Assembly (NCBI GenBank): GCA_020722685.1
Contig: DYKH01000050.1
Span: forward strand, 1 to 35,780
Length of the DNA stretch: 35,780 nt
Direction of reading: 5' to 3'
DNA from: Caldithrix sp.
GTDB lineage: Bacteria > KSB1 > UBA2214 > DYKH01
The position numbers and the translations under genes were made by a program. The notes under the pieces are model-generated. The model had not been told where the DNA came from and searched no databases. It worked only from the letters and a program-made list of their open reading frames with translations. Below, one piece after another: positions 24,415 to 34,349 of this stretch (the stretch's first letter is position 1; each line of letters opens with the position of its first letter).

Positions 24415-25920
24415 ATGAACCAAGAAGAGCTTCAGGATCTAAATGAGGTAATGAAAACCCGTCGCAGCAAGCTGGCGCGCTTGCAGGATATGAGCATCAA
24501 CACCTTTGCCTACGGTTTCGCACGCACCCACGTTGCGAACGACATTGTGGCGAACTTTGCCCAGTTTCAGGATCAGGAAGTGACGGTAGCCGGGCGCATG
24601 ATGTCCTTGCGACGCATGGGCAAAGCTGCTTTTGCGCATATCATGGACAACTCCGGACGGATTCAAATATACGTTCGCCAAGATCAGGTGGGCCCGCAAG
24701 CTTACGAGGTATTCAAGCTGCTTGACATCGGAGACATCATCGGCGTCAAGGGCAAAGTTTTCAAAACCAAGACGGAAGAAATCAGCATTTTAGTTTCCCA
24801 CGTTGAGCTGCTGACCAAGAATCTTCGCCCTCTGCCGGTAGTAAAAGAACGGGAGGAGGAAGGCAAACATGTAGTCTATGACGCCTTTGCGGACACCGAA
24901 CAGCGCTACCGCCAGCGGTATGTAGATTTGATCGTCAATAAACCGGTGCAGGATGTCTTTGTCAAGCGCTCCAAGATCGTCACCGCCATGCGCCGGTATT
25001 TGGATGACCGTGGCTATCTGGAAGTCGAGACGCCGATCTTGCAGCCGATTTATGGCGGCGCGGCGGCACGGCCATTCACCACCCATCATAACGCCCTCGA
25101 CATGACCCTGTACCTTCGTATCGCCGATGAGCTGTATTTGAAGCGCCTCATCGTCGGCGGCTACGAAGGGGTCTACGAAATCAGCAAAGACTTTCGCAAC
25201 GAGGGCATCGACCGCACCCATAATCCCGAATTCACCATGATGGAGCTGTACGTCGCCTATCAGGACTATACCTTCATGATGGGCTTGGTGGAGGATATGG
25301 TCAATTACATCGCTATGGAGGTTTTGGGCACGACCAAGATCAGCTATCAGGGAACCGAGATCGACCTGACCCCACCCTGGCCGCGATTGCCCTTGTTCGC
25401 CGCCATAGAAAAGCACGCCGGTGTGAATTTGTATGACAAAAATCGCGCAGAACTCATGGCAGCAGCGAAAACTTTGCACGTGGAAACCGAATCCTTCTGG
25501 GACGCCGGCAAGATTCTCGACGAGATTTTCAAGGAAAAAGTCGAGCCGAACCTGATCCAGCCGGTCTTTATTTGTGACTATCCGGTAGAGCTTTCGCCGC
25601 TGGCCAAAAGACATCGAAATGATCCCAAGCTGGTGGAGCGCTTCGAGCCTTTCGTCGCCGGACGGGAAATCGGCAATGCCTTTTCGGAACTGAATGATCC
25701 CATCGACCAGCGCCAGCGCTTTGAGCAGCAAATGGCCTTGAAAGATGCCGGCAACGAAGAAGCGCACATGCTGGACGAGGATTTTCTGCGGGCTTTGGAG
25801 TACGGCATGCCGCCCACCGCCGGCTTGGGTATGGGCATCGACCGGTTGGTGATGCTGTTGACAGATTCTCCTTCCATCCGCGACGTGATCTTTTTCCCAA
25901 CCATGAGACCGGAAGAGTAA
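24415..25920 (+). CDS. lysS: Lysyl-tRNA synthetase, class II
   Basis: 501 aa, full length. An N-terminal OB-fold anticodon-binding domain (about residues 55-150, [32 protein letters not shown]) is followed by the class II catalytic domain: motif 1 near [17 protein letters not shown], motif 2 [20 protein letters not shown], and motif 3 [14 protein letters not shown]. The enzyme charges tRNA-Lys with lysine. GTGAGG lies 4 bases before the ATG. The stop is 3 bases from the start of the first lolC/E gene, so they are probably co-transcribed. Confidence 0.97.
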   Translation: MNQEELQDLNEVMKTRRSKLARLQDMSINTFAYGFARTHVANDIVANFAQFQDQEVTVAGRMMSLRRMGKAAFAHIMDNSGRIQIYVRQDQVGPQAYEVFKLLDIGDIIGVKGKVFKTKTEEISILVSHVELLTKNLRPLPVVKEREEEGKHVVYDAFADTEQRYRQRYVDLIVNKPVQDVFVKRSKIVTAMRRYLDDRGYLEVETPILQPIYGGAAARPFTTHHNALDMTLYLRIADELYLKRLIVGGYEGVYEISKDFRNEGIDRTHNPEFTMMELYVAYQDYTFMMGLVEDMVNYIAMEVLGTTKISYQGTEIDLTPPWPRLPLFAAIEKHAGVNLYDKNRAELMAAAKTLHVETESFWDAGKILDEIFKEKVEPNLIQPVFICDYPVELSPLAKRHRNDPKLVERFEPFVAGREIGNAFSELNDPIDQRQRFEQQMALKDAGNEEAHMLDEDFLRALEYGMPPTAGLGMGIDRLVMLLTDSPSIRDVIFFPTMRPEE

Positions 25921-25923
25921 GCC

Positions 25924-27159
25924 ATGTCCTTCGAGCTTTTCGTCGCCAGGCGTTTCTTGCGCGCCAGACGGCAGACGGGATTCGTCTCGCTGATTACCTA
26001 CATTGCCATCGCCGGAGTGATCATCGGCGTGGCGGCGCTGATTATCATTCTTTCGGTCATGAACGGCTATGAATACGAAGTCCGCTCCCGTCTCATCGGC
26101 GTGGGAGCGCACGTCAAGGTGCGGACTTTTCACCATCAGGGTATCGACAACTACAATGCCCTGATCGAACAACTGAAGTCCATCCCGCACGTGCAGGCCA
26201 TGACGCCTTACATCGACGATAAAGGTCTGATGATTTCCAAACAAACGTCCACGGGCGTGCTCATCCGGGGACTCGATCCCGGAACGGTGAACAATGTCCT
26301 CGATATAAGTAATAGCATCAATCTGGGCAAGCTGGATTTGGGCCAGATAGAACAGCCTGGGGAACCCACCTTGCCCGGCATCGTGGTTGGCGCCAATTTG
26401 GCCGACAAGCTCGCGGTTACTCTTGGCGACGTCGTAACCCTCGCCAGTTTGGCTGGCGTCAAGAGCTTCGGCCAGTTGCCGAATATGTTGCAATTCCGCG
26501 TCACCGGCCGTTTCAAGACCGGACTTTATGAATTTGATAATACCTTTTGCTATGTCTCTATTCGCTCCGCGCAATTGCTTTTTAATATGGGCCAGAAGGT
26601 TTCCGGCATCGACCTGCGCTTGGACAATCTTGACTATTCCGAAACCGTCGCCCAACAAGCCATTGACCTATTAGGTTATCCCTATCGAGCCCTGACCTGG
26701 TTCGATCTGAACATGAACCTGTTTGCCTGGTACCAGATTCAGAAATGGGCCGGCTTTATCATTTTGAGCTTGATTATCATCGTCGCAGCTTTTAACATCG
26801 CCAGCACTCTCATTATGGTGACCATGGAGAAAACCAAGGAGATTGGCATCCTAAAATCCATGGGCGCTTCGACCATCAGCATTCGTCGCGTTTTCACTTA
26901 CGAGGCATTATTTGTCGGCGTCATCGGTACGGCCTTTGGATTCGCTTTGGGCTACGGGCTGTGTTGGGCGCAGCAGACTTATAGGTTTCTCTCATTGCCG
27001 CAAGATGTCTACATTATCGGCTGGTTACCGATTTTGATGAAGTGGAGCGATTTTGCTTTCATTGGCGTCGCGGTTCTTGGCATCACGTATCTTGCGTCGG
27101 TTTATCCTGCGGCGAGAGCCGCCAAGTTGGACCCGGTGGCGGCCATACGATTTGATTGA
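25924..27159 (+). CDS. LolC/LolE-type lipoprotein-release permease, first copy
   Basis: 411 aa. There is one N-terminal helix (FVSLITYIAIAGVIIGVAALIIILSVMNG), a large periplasmic MacB/Lol-type domain (about residues 50-265), then three helices (AGFIILSLIIIVAAFNIASTLIMV; VFTYEALFVGVIGTAFGFALGYGLC; FAFIGVAVLGITYLASVYPA). The coupling segment KTKEIGILKSMGAS contacts the ATPase LolD. The complex extracts lipoproteins from the inner membrane and hands them to LolA. The gene begins 3 bases after lysS. The copy at 27303 has the same length, and the pair likely forms a LolC-LolE heterodimer or two related homodimers. Which one is C or E cannot be told by eye. Confidence 0.9.
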   Translation: MSFELFVARRFLRARRQTGFVSLITYIAIAGVIIGVAALIIILSVMNGYEYEVRSRLIGVGAHVKVRTFHHQGIDNYNALIEQLKSIPHVQAMTPYIDDKGLMISKQTSTGVLIRGLDPGTVNNVLDISNSINLGKLDLGQIEQPGEPTLPGIVVGANLADKLAVTLGDVVTLASLAGVKSFGQLPNMLQFRVTGRFKTGLYEFDNTFCYVSIRSAQLLFNMGQKVSGIDLRLDNLDYSETVAQQAIDLLGYPYRALTWFDLNMNLFAWYQIQKWAGFIILSLIIIVAAFNIASTLIMVTMEKTKEIGILKSMGASTISIRRVFTYEALFVGVIGTAFGFALGYGLCWAQQTYRFLSLPQDVYIIGWLPILMKWSDFAFIGVAVLGITYLASVYPAARAAKLDPVAAIRFD

Positions 27160-27185
27160 TGTGGACGTTTTTCCGTTCCCAGATG

Positions 27186-27253
27186 TGTAGGAGGGCTTTC
27201 CCAAGCCCGATTGCACAGGCGCAACAATTCGGCGTTAGGAAGCGCCTCCTACA
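27186..27253. repeat. 68-bp palindromic element, copy 2
   Basis: Imperfect inverted repeat: TGTAGGAGG/CCTCCTACA ends, CTTTCC pairing with GGAAG, and inner CCGATTG/CAATTCGG. It has the same length and outer sequence as 19615-19682. It lies between the two Lol permeases and may reduce downstream transcription or stabilise the upstream message. Confidence 0.6.
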
Positions 27254-27302
27254 AATATACTTGTGTAATTCTGCAATCCGCAAATCCCACAAATAGGACA
27301 AG

Positions 27303-28538
27303 ATGTCTTACGAATTCTTCATCGCAACCCGCTACCTGAAATCCAAGCGAAAAACCGGCTTTATTTCGCTGATCACTTACATTTCTATTTTGGGTGTGAT
27401 CATCGGCGTGGCCGCTCTCATCATCGTCCTCTCGGTCATGAATGGTTTTGAGTCAGAGGTGCGGACTCGTTTCATCGGCGTCTCGGCGCACGTGCAAGTA
27501 TCTACTATCCACGACCAAGGCCTTGGTGACGCTGCCGACATGATTCAGCAACTCCTGAAGGTGCCTCACGTTCATGCTGCGTCGCCCTACATCGAAAACA
27601 AAGCCCTCATCATGTCGAGAGAGGCTTCCACGGGGTTGTTGATTCGCGGTATCGAAGCGGAAAGCGCGGTCAAGGTGAACGATATCGGCAAGAGCATCAA
27701 CTTTGGCAAGCTGGAGTTGGGGCTTATCGAACATGACGGTGAGCGACCGCTTCCAGGCATCGTGCTCGGCTACAATTTGGCCGATCGCCTGATGGTCACC
27801 CTCGGCGATGTCGTCACCGTCGCCAGCTTCACGGGAATCCGGCATGTTTTGCAGACTCCACACATGGTGCAATTCCGCGTTGCCGGCTATTTTGAAACCG
27901 GATTGTATGAATTCGATGATAATCTCGCCTACATTTCCGTCGAATCCGCGCAAAGGCTTTTTCAAATGGGGACAAAAGTGACCGGCATCGAGCTGCGACT
28001 GGATCACTATCAGAATGCCCACGCAGTGGCTAAGGAAATCAACGTCCGCTTCCCTCCCCCCTATCGCACGCAAACCTGGTTCGACAAAAACCAGAACCTC
28101 TTTGCCTGGATGGAAATCGAGAAATGGGCGGCGTTTCTCGTCCTTAGCTTGATCATCATGGTGGCGGCGTTTAACATCGCCAGCACGCTCATCATGGTGA
28201 CCATGGAAAAAACCAAAGAGATCGGCATTCTCAAGTCTATGGGCGCAACCAGCGGCAGCATCCGCCGCATTTTCACTTTTGAGGGTTTGGTGGTTGGCGC
28301 CGTCGGCACTATTCTGGGCTGCGCGATCGGTTACGCAGTCTGCTGGGCGCAAGTCACCTACAGGTTTTTTGCCTTGCCCTCCGACATTTATATCATCAAC
28401 TGGCTGCCGGTCATCATGAAGTGGAGCGATTTTGTCTTGATCAGCCTCGCCGCCATCGGAATTTCTTTTATCGCTTCGGTCTATCCGGCGCATAAAGCGG
28501 CCAAGCTGGATGCGGTGCTCGCCATCAGATATGAGTAG
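27303..28538 (+). CDS. LolC/LolE-type lipoprotein-release permease, second copy
   Basis: 411 aa, closely similar along its whole length to the gene at 25924: both read FISLITYI/FVSLITYI, GVIIGVAALII, LSVMNG and AHV near the N-terminus and share the NIASTLIMVTMEKTKEIGILKSMGA segment near the C-terminus. The same topology applies, with four membrane segments and a big periplasmic domain. The periplasmic part is the most diverged, which fits specialisation of a duplicated pair. The gap to the first copy (143 bases) contains a 68-bp palindrome. The cognate ATPase gene, lolD, follows after a 430-base non-coding gap. Confidence 0.9.
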   Translation: MSYEFFIATRYLKSKRKTGFISLITYISILGVIIGVAALIIVLSVMNGFESEVRTRFIGVSAHVQVSTIHDQGLGDAADMIQQLLKVPHVHAASPYIENKALIMSREASTGLLIRGIEAESAVKVNDIGKSINFGKLELGLIEHDGERPLPGIVLGYNLADRLMVTLGDVVTVASFTGIRHVLQTPHMVQFRVAGYFETGLYEFDDNLAYISVESAQRLFQMGTKVTGIELRLDHYQNAHAVAKEINVRFPPPYRTQTWFDKNQNLFAWMEIEKWAAFLVLSLIIMVAAFNIASTLIMVTMEKTKEIGILKSMGATSGSIRRIFTFEGLVVGAVGTILGCAIGYAVCWAQVTYRFFALPSDIYIINWLPVIMKWSDFVLISLAAIGISFIASVYPAHKAAKLDAVLAIRYE

Positions 28539-28968
28539 GCACGGATGAGCCGCTGATGTGAACGTCTCCTGTTTCTTTCGAATAAAACCGGCTTCTTTCA
28601 GCTCAAGAACAATGTTCGGCCGCCCTGCTCTCTATGCTCCGTTTTCTCACCCAATTTGTCGCCATCCTTGAAGCAATTCATCCACTCCCGGTCATCTCAA
28701 GATGCCAAATCGCTCATTTGTTTGTGCCTCGGCAGAAAGCACTGGAACAAGTCCGGCAAGCCAGAAAACATGATGCACTGCCGGCCAGGCCCTGAAATGA
28801 ATATTGAAATTTTCGTTTTTTTAGCATACATTTGTCCGGCTGTTTCAAGACCGAGTCGGTCAAAGTCCGCCGTGCCCTACGCGCCATCGGAAAAAGTACG
28901 CCGCCGCAAGAAGAAGAGCCGGCCTCCTTTTCAGGTGGCTAACGAGAGGTTGTGCAAAAGAACACCTG
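28539..28968. other. Intergenic region between lolE-type gene and lolD, no gene supported
   Basis: 430 bases. The only sizeable frame (28656-29000) has no ribosome site and overlaps the lolD start; its basic C-terminus has no family look. It could contain remnants of a decayed gene. No hairpin with a T-run was found. Confidence 0.45.
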
Positions 28969-29676
28969 ATGAGCAACAATCGAGTCATTTTACGTTGTAG
29001 CAATATTCACAAAAACTATCGCATGGGACGGTCTTCCACCCTGCACGTGCTGAAAGGCATCGACCTGAATATCTGCGAGGGCGAAATCGTTGCAGTCATC
29101 GGCCCGTCCGGAGTGGGAAAAAGCACGTTGCTGCACATCATCGGCGCCTTAGATCGACCATCGGAAGGGAAGGTCGAGCTTGATGGCGTGGATATTTTTT
29201 CTTATGATGATCTGCGCTTGGCAAAGCTGCGAAATAAAACTATTGGATTTGTCTTTCAATTTCATCATCTTTTGCCAGAGTTCACGGCTTTGGAGAACGT
29301 GATGCTCCCTGGCATGATTGCCGGAGACTCTAAGAACAAGCTGCTCGAACGAGCCCAAAGTTTGTTATCCGAAGTCGGATTGCAGGAGCGGGCGCACCAT
29401 CGGCCCAGCGAGTTGAGCGGCGGGGAACAACAACGAGTGGCGGTAGCTCGGGCGCTGATAAACCAACCGCGCCTGATTTTAGCGGACGAGCCCTCCGGCA
29501 ACTTGGATGTGCACACAGCCGAATCGCTGCATCAATTGATTTGGCAGTTGAGTCGGCAACATCGGCAGACATTTGTCATCGTAACGCACAATCGTGAACT
29601 GGCGGAACGATCACATCGGGTCGTCGAGCTGTACGACGGCCAAATCAAAAGCATCACGACTAATTGCTTCGAGTGA
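28969..29676 (+). CDS. lolD: Lipoprotein-release ATPase LolD
   Basis: 235 aa. ABC motifs in order: Walker A GPSGVGKST (about residues 45-53), Q-loop IGFVFQFHHLLPEFTALENVMLP (the LLPEFTALENV segment is characteristic of LolD/MacB-type ATPases), signature LSGGEQQRVAVARAL, Walker B LILADEPSGNLD, and H-loop VTHN. It powers lipoprotein release with the two permeases upstream. The ribosome site before the ATG is weak. Only 23 bases separate it from mcsA, so it is likely in one operon with mcsA-mcsB-clpC. Confidence 0.9.
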   Translation: MSNNRVILRCSNIHKNYRMGRSSTLHVLKGIDLNICEGEIVAVIGPSGVGKSTLLHIIGALDRPSEGKVELDGVDIFSYDDLRLAKLRNKTIGFVFQFHHLLPEFTALENVMLPGMIAGDSKNKLLERAQSLLSEVGLQERAHHRPSELSGGEQQRVAVARALINQPRLILADEPSGNLDVHTAESLHQLIWQLSRQHRQTFVIVTHNRELAERSHRVVELYDGQIKSITTNCFE

Positions 29677-29699
29677 TAGACATTTGCATCGAGCAGCAG

Positions 29700-30197
29700 A
29701 TGAATTGCGAAATATGTCATAAAAACCCGGCGACGAAAAAAATCCACATTGCCATGCAGGGACAGATGAAGGAGTTCAATGTCTGTGAAAACTGCGCGGA
29801 CATGCATGGCCTCTCCAATCCATTTGCCGGCTTACCGGACGTCTTGGGCATAATCCTGTTGGGTCTGCTGGCTCAGACCCTTACGCAGCGAGAGACGGAG
29901 ACCAGCGACCTGAAATGCCAATCTTGCGGATTGACGATCAGTCAATTTCGCGCCAATGGAACATTTGGTTGTCCCGCCTGTTACGACTCCTTTCGCGATT
30001 TTGCGGAAAGCATGCTGCGAAGAATCCACGGCAGTACCAAGCATATCGGGAAAAAGCCCGTCAACCTGCGTGCCAAGCCGGATTCACATACAAGTCTATC
30101 CGAATTAGAAAAACAATTGCAGCAAGCCATTCAGGCGGAAAACTATGAGCGGGCGGCTCAGCTCCGCGACCTGATACACGATTTCAAAGGGCAGTAG
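29700..30197 (+). CDS. mcsA: McsA-like zinc-binding protein with UVR motif
   Basis: 165 aa. Two zinc-binding regions contain paired Cys (CEIC at 3-6 and CENC at 29-32; CQSC and CPAC at about 79-102). The C-terminal 35 residues form a UvrB/UvrC-type (UVR) helix pair (LEKQLQQAIQAENYERAAQLRDLIHDFK). In Bacillus McsA activates the arginine kinase McsB and helps deliver targets to ClpC. The gene order mcsA-mcsB-clpC matches this. The ATG at 29700 starts exactly at the first zinc motif; the in-frame ATG at 29664 overlaps lolD. Confidence 0.9.
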   Translation: MNCEICHKNPATKKIHIAMQGQMKEFNVCENCADMHGLSNPFAGLPDVLGIILLGLLAQTLTQRETETSDLKCQSCGLTISQFRANGTFGCPACYDSFRDFAESMLRRIHGSTKHIGKKPVNLRAKPDSHTSLSELEKQLQQAIQAENYERAAQLRDLIHDFKGQ

Positions 30198-30207
30198 GCG
30201 GTCTGGT

Positions 30208-31353
30208 GTGAGAGACTCAAGCTTCAACATAACCGCCGGCCATTGGCTCGGCGATTGCAGAGATGAAAGCTCGATCATCGACGCATTGGCGCGGATGCCC
30301 ATCTTTTGGCTTAGCGCCAAGGGTGAGCAGAATGACATCATCATTTCCAGTCGCGTGCGGCTGGCACGAAATTTGAGCAAGTATTATTTCAAAAGCCGCA
30401 TCGAGGAAAAAGATCTTTCAAGCATATTAGAAAGCGTAGAGTTAGCAGCTCGTGCGGTGCCGCAGCTCCAAGAGCTTGTGTCGTTAAACATGGACAAATT
30501 GTCAGCTTTTGAAAAAGCCCTGCTCATGGAGCGCCGGTTGATCAGCCCCAATTTTGCCCGCGATCATGGACCGAGCCGCGCGCTCATTGGTCCGGGCGAG
30601 TTGGTGAGTCTGATGGTCAACGAGGAAGATCATCTGCGCATTCAAGTCATGCAGCCTGCGCTTGGCCTGCACTCCGCGTGGGAAGTGATCAATACCGTTG
30701 ACGATCAGTTGAGCAAAAATCTCGATTATGCGTTTTCCAATCAATATGGCTATCTGACCGCTTGCCCCACCAATGTCGGCACCGGGCTGCGCGCATCGAT
30801 TTTCGTCCATCTGCCAGCTTTGGTAGCAACCGGACAGATTCAAAATATCTTGCAGAATTTGGGCTCCAGTGAAATCGCTTTCCGCGGCTTTTATGGCGAA
30901 GGGACGCGCATGCTTGGAGACATCTATCAGGTGTCCAACCAACTCACCTTAGGCCGGCTGGAGGAACGAATCATCGAACGCATGTACTTCGTCGCCTTAG
31001 AGCTGACCGAACTGGAACGAGCCGAAAGACTGAAGCTTCTGGAAAGGGATTCGATTATGGTCGAGGACCGGGTCTTTCGCGCCATCGCCATTTTGCAGGC
31101 GGCAAGAATGTTGGAATCAAAGGAGCTTTTACAGTTGTTATCGGACTTGAGGTTGGGCTCCAGTTTGGGCATCATCGAGCCAATTGACTATGCATTGCTC
31201 AACGAGTTGGTCGTCACAACACAATCCGCACACTTGCAGAAACTCTTGCACAAAGAAATGAATTCACGAGAGAGGGACATCGCACGAGCGGAATACACGA
31301 AGCAACGTTTGCCGTTTTCCCGATCCATGCAGCTTTTTAGGAGTAAACCATGA
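30208..31353 (+). CDS. mcsB: Protein arginine kinase McsB
   Basis: 381 aa, the ATP:guanido phosphotransferase fold. N-terminal DIIISSRVRLARNLSKYYF is the nucleotide-binding arginine cluster; NEEDHLRIQVM holds the catalytic Glu residues of the family; TACPTNVGTGLRASIFVHLPAL is the active-site segment; GFYGEGT follows. McsB phosphorylates arginine residues of damaged or regulatory proteins, marking them for ClpCP. The start is GTG at 30208; an ATG lies at 30295 just before the conserved region, so the true start may be later. The 3' end overlaps clpC by four bases (ATGA). Confidence 0.93.
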   Translation: MRDSSFNITAGHWLGDCRDESSIIDALARMPIFWLSAKGEQNDIIISSRVRLARNLSKYYFKSRIEEKDLSSILESVELAARAVPQLQELVSLNMDKLSAFEKALLMERRLISPNFARDHGPSRALIGPGELVSLMVNEEDHLRIQVMQPALGLHSAWEVINTVDDQLSKNLDYAFSNQYGYLTACPTNVGTGLRASIFVHLPALVATGQIQNILQNLGSSEIAFRGFYGEGTRMLGDIYQVSNQLTLGRLEERIIERMYFVALELTELERAERLKLLERDSIMVEDRVFRAIAILQAARMLESKELLQLLSDLRLGSSLGIIEPIDYALLNELVVTTQSAHLQKLLHKEMNSRERDIARAEYTKQRLPFSRSMQLFRSKP

Positions 31354-33836
31354 AGAACAACTTTTCCAGCCGTGTACAGATGGTCATCCAATTTGCTCGG
31401 GATGAGGCCCTTCGTCTTGGTCACGATTACATAGGCACCGAGCACTTGCTCTTGGGCTTGATCCGCGAAGGCGAAGGCATCGCCATCGAAATCCTGCACT
31501 CGCTCGGCTGTGATCTGGAGGAGATCAAACATGCCGTCGAGGACGCAGGACGAGCATCCGGCGATACCATGACCATCGGCAATATCCCCTTCACCAAACG
31601 CGCTGAGAAAATACTCAAAAGCGCCTATGTGGAAGCAGACCGGCACAAGTCGGACATTATCGGCACAGAGCATCTTTTGCTCGCCTTGGTCAAGGAAAAG
31701 GAAGGGTTGGCCGCGCAGATACTCAAAAGCTTTGGCGTAACCTACGAAGCCGTCAACGAAGAATTGGAGCGCATCCTGCAAGGCTCGCCATCCTCGCAAG
31801 CGGAGACCGAAACCCAACAGACCAAATCCCAGACCCCGGCGTTAGATCACTTTGGTCGCGACTTGACTGAGCTGGCCCGCAAAGGCGAACTAGATCCAAT
31901 CATTGGTCGGGAAAGGGAAATTCAGCGCGTGGCACAAATCCTTAGCCGACGCAAGAAGAATAATCCCGTGTTGATCGGCGAGCCTGGCGTCGGCAAGACC
32001 GCCATCGCCGAGGGCCTGGCTCTGCGCATTGTGGAAAGAAAAGTACCGAGAATACTTTATAACAAACGCGTCGTCACTTTGGATTTGGGAGCCATCGTCG
32101 CCGGCACCAAGTATCGCGGTCAATTCGAAGAACGCATGAAGGCCATTATGAACGAGCTGGTGAAGACGCGCGACGTCATCCTCTTCATTGACGAGCTGCA
32201 CACCATCGTCGGCGCCGGCGGCGCCTCCGGCTCATTAGACGCTTCCAACATGTTCAAGCCGGCGCTTTCCCGGGGCGAGCTGCAATGCATTGGCGCCACC
32301 ACCCTTGATGAATACAGACAATATATCGAAAAAGACGGAGCTTTGGAACGACGTTTCCAAAAGGTCATGGTTGATCCTCCGAGCCTGGAAGAGACCTTTG
32401 CCATCGTCAAAGGATTACAGAGCCGATATGAGGCTCACCACCGGGTTCGCTTCCATGCCGATGCGATCAGGGCGATCGTCAAGCTGTCCGATCGTTACAT
32501 CACTGATCGCTACCAGCCCGACAAATCCATAGACGTGCTAGACGAGACCGGCGCCCGCGTTCACCTGGCGAACATTGTGGTTCCCAAAGAGATCACCGAT
32601 CTGGAAGAACAAATCAAAAAAGTCCGCAGCGAGAAAGATTCGGTGGTGAGGTCGCAAAATTTCGAAAAGGCGGCCATCTTGCGCGATCGCGAGAAGAATC
32701 TGATTCGGGAGCTGGAGGATGCCAAGAAGAGGTGGAACGAAGATCAGGATTCCACATACGCAACGGTCACCGAGGAAGACGTTGCGGAGGTTGTTTCCAT
32801 GATGACCGGCATCCCGGTGATGCGAGTGGCGCAAACGGAGTCCGACCGGCTCTTACAGATGAGCGAAAAGCTCAAAAGCAGGATCATCGGGCAAGATCGG
32901 GTGATTGAAATTCTAAGCAAAGCCATCCAGCGAACCCGAGCCGGCCTGAAAGATCCCCATCGGCCCATCGGCTCCTTCATATTCCTTGGCCCAACGGGAG
33001 TCGGCAAGACGCAATTGGCAAAGGAACTGGCGAGCTATCTGTTTGAAAGCGAAGAAGCGCTCATCCGCATCGACATGTCGGAGTACATGGAAAAGTTCTC
33101 TGTTTCTCGCCTCACCGGTGCGCCTCCGGGATACGTTGGCTACGAAGAAGGCGGACAACTCACAGAGAAGGTACGGCGGCATCCTTATGCGGTCGTCTTG
33201 TTCGATGAGATCGAAAAAGCTCACCCCGACGTGTTCAACATTTTGCTGCAAATCCTGGATGAAGGACACATCACCGACGGCTTGGGCCGCAAAGTAGACT
33301 TTAAGAACACCGTGCTGATCATGACCAGCAACATTGGCGCCCGGGAAATCACCAAAGGCGGCGGATTCGGTTTTGGCAAAGCGGACGAGGAATCCGACTA
33401 TGAGGCCATGAAAAACCGTATTATGGATCAAGTTCGCCGAATTTTCAATCCGGAATTTATGAATCGCGTGGACGAGATCGTGGTGTTCCGTTCCCTGAAG
33501 CGCGAGGACATGATCCAGATTATCGATATCGTGTTGGAGGAGGTTTTGGCAAAGCTGTCGGATCGCAATATCCGCATCGAGCTGACCAGAAGTGCGAAGG
33601 AATTCTTGGCGGATCGCGGCTTTGACCCGGTCTTTGGCGCCCGGCCGCTGCGGCGCACCATCCAGAAATACGTGGAGGATTCCATCGCGGAGGAGATATT
33701 AAAAGGCCGCTTTGCCGATGGCAGCGTCATCCAAGTTCACAAGAAAGGAGACGAGCTCGAGTTCATCGAGTCCGAGCGCTTGCCCAGCGGCGTTAGCTCC
33801 AACGGCTCGCCAAAACCGGAGCCGATTGAGAATTGA
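31350..33836 (+). CDS. clpC: AAA+ unfoldase ClpC
   Basis: 828 aa, full length. Two Clp-N repeats occupy residues 1-145 ([46 protein letters not shown]). The first AAA+ module has Walker A GEPGVGKT (about 210) and [12 protein letters not shown] middle domain carries a UVR-type helix ([25 protein letters not shown]), the mark of ClpC rather than ClpB. The second module has GPTGVGKT (about 547), [12 protein letters not shown] and an arginine-finger region. A loop with GGGFGFG may be the ClpP-docking loop. ClpC unfolds proteins marked by McsB and feeds them to ClpP. No CtsR gene, the repressor of this operon in Firmicutes, is present here. Confidence 0.96.
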   Translation: MKNNFSSRVQMVIQFARDEALRLGHDYIGTEHLLLGLIREGEGIAIEILHSLGCDLEEIKHAVEDAGRASGDTMTIGNIPFTKRAEKILKSAYVEADRHKSDIIGTEHLLLALVKEKEGLAAQILKSFGVTYEAVNEELERILQGSPSSQAETETQQTKSQTPALDHFGRDLTELARKGELDPIIGREREIQRVAQILSRRKKNNPVLIGEPGVGKTAIAEGLALRIVERKVPRILYNKRVVTLDLGAIVAGTKYRGQFEERMKAIMNELVKTRDVILFIDELHTIVGAGGASGSLDASNMFKPALSRGELQCIGATTLDEYRQYIEKDGALERRFQKVMVDPPSLEETFAIVKGLQSRYEAHHRVRFHADAIRAIVKLSDRYITDRYQPDKSIDVLDETGARVHLANIVVPKEITDLEEQIKKVRSEKDSVVRSQNFEKAAILRDREKNLIRELEDAKKRWNEDQDSTYATVTEEDVAEVVSMMTGIPVMRVAQTESDRLLQMSEKLKSRIIGQDRVIEILSKAIQRTRAGLKDPHRPIGSFIFLGPTGVGKTQLAKELASYLFESEEALIRIDMSEYMEKFSVSRLTGAPPGYVGYEEGGQLTEKVRRHPYAVVLFDEIEKAHPDVFNILLQILDEGHITDGLGRKVDFKNTVLIMTSNIGAREITKGGGFGFGKADEESDYEAMKNRIMDQVRRIFNPEFMNRVDEIVVFRSLKREDMIQIIDIVLEEVLAKLSDRNIRIELTRSAKEFLADRGFDPVFGARPLRRTIQKYVEDSIAEEILKGRFADGSVIQVHKKGDELEFIESERLPSGVSSNGSPKPEPIEN

Positions 33837-33878
33837 CTTGCGTTCTCGAAAGTACCATCATCTTTCTGAGGAATAGCA

Positions 33879-34100
33879 ATGCCGACCATGGGCATTGAAG
33901 CAATCAAGGCAGCCATTGAATCCCTTCCTGACGAACAATTTGACTCATTAAGGAAATGGTTTCTTGAGAAGGACTGGAAAAAGTGGGATGAGCAGATAGA
34001 GGAAGACTGTAGATCAGGAAGGCTGGAGTATTTGGTAAAAGAAGCGTTAGACACAGAGCCTTACGGCTTGGTTGAAGAGGAAAGACTCGCATGCCCATAA
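33879..34100 (+). CDS. Small antitoxin-like protein
   Basis: 73 aa. The helix-rich sequence EAIKAAIESLPDEQFDSLRKWFLEKDWKKWDEQIEEDCRSGRLEYLVKEAL resembles small acidic proteins often encoded upstream of RelE/ParE-type toxins (from memory). GAGGAA lies 6 bases before the ATG. The last 10 bases overlap the next gene, so translation is coupled. No classic RelE gene follows; instead a DUF4160 gene does. Confidence 0.6.
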   Translation: MPTMGIEAIKAAIESLPDEQFDSLRKWFLEKDWKKWDEQIEEDCRSGRLEYLVKEALDTEPYGLVEEERLACP

Positions 34101-34345
34101 TCGCACGATTCTATGGTATCATCATCAAGATGTACTTCAGTCAAAGCGAGCATGGTGTCCCACACTTTCATGCCATCTATGGCGAATATAACGCGGTCTT
34201 TGATATCTCGACACTCGAAATGCTTGAAGGCGATTTGCCCGCGCGGGCCCAAAGACTCATTAAAGAGTGGGGTACTCAGTATCAGTCAGAACTGTTGAGG
34301 ATGTGGGATACCAACGAGTTCAAGCGATTGCCTGGATTGGAGTAA
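34091..34345 (+). CDS. DUF4160 family protein
   Basis: 84 aa. The N-terminus MPIIARFYGIIIKMYFSQSEHGVPHFHAIYGEYNAVFDISTLEMLEG is the standard DUF4160 pattern, with the conserved PHFHA, Y-G-x-x-x-A and a C-terminal helical part (KEWGTQYQSELLRMW). DUF4160 genes are usually paired with DUF2442, as here, and are suspected to be toxin-antitoxin-like, with no demonstrated biochemical activity known to me. It overlaps the upstream antitoxin-like gene by 10 bases. Confidence 0.85.
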   Translation: MPIIARFYGIIIKMYFSQSEHGVPHFHAIYGEYNAVFDISTLEMLEGDLPARAQRLIKEWGTQYQSELLRMWDTNEFKRLPGLE

Positions 34346-34349
34346 AGAC

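Noticed and set aside
24790..26658. A 622-codon minus-strand open frame across lysS and the first Lol permease
   Set aside because: It runs antisense to two unmistakable genes, has no family-like motifs and is explained by codon bias of the plus-strand genes.
27453..28493. A 346-codon minus-strand frame opposite the second Lol permease
   Set aside because: Same antisense artefact; composition is rich in His, Asp and Arg without domain structure.
28656..29000. 114-codon frame between the Lol permease and lolD
   Set aside because: It overlaps the lolD start, lacks a ribosome site and has no family resemblance.
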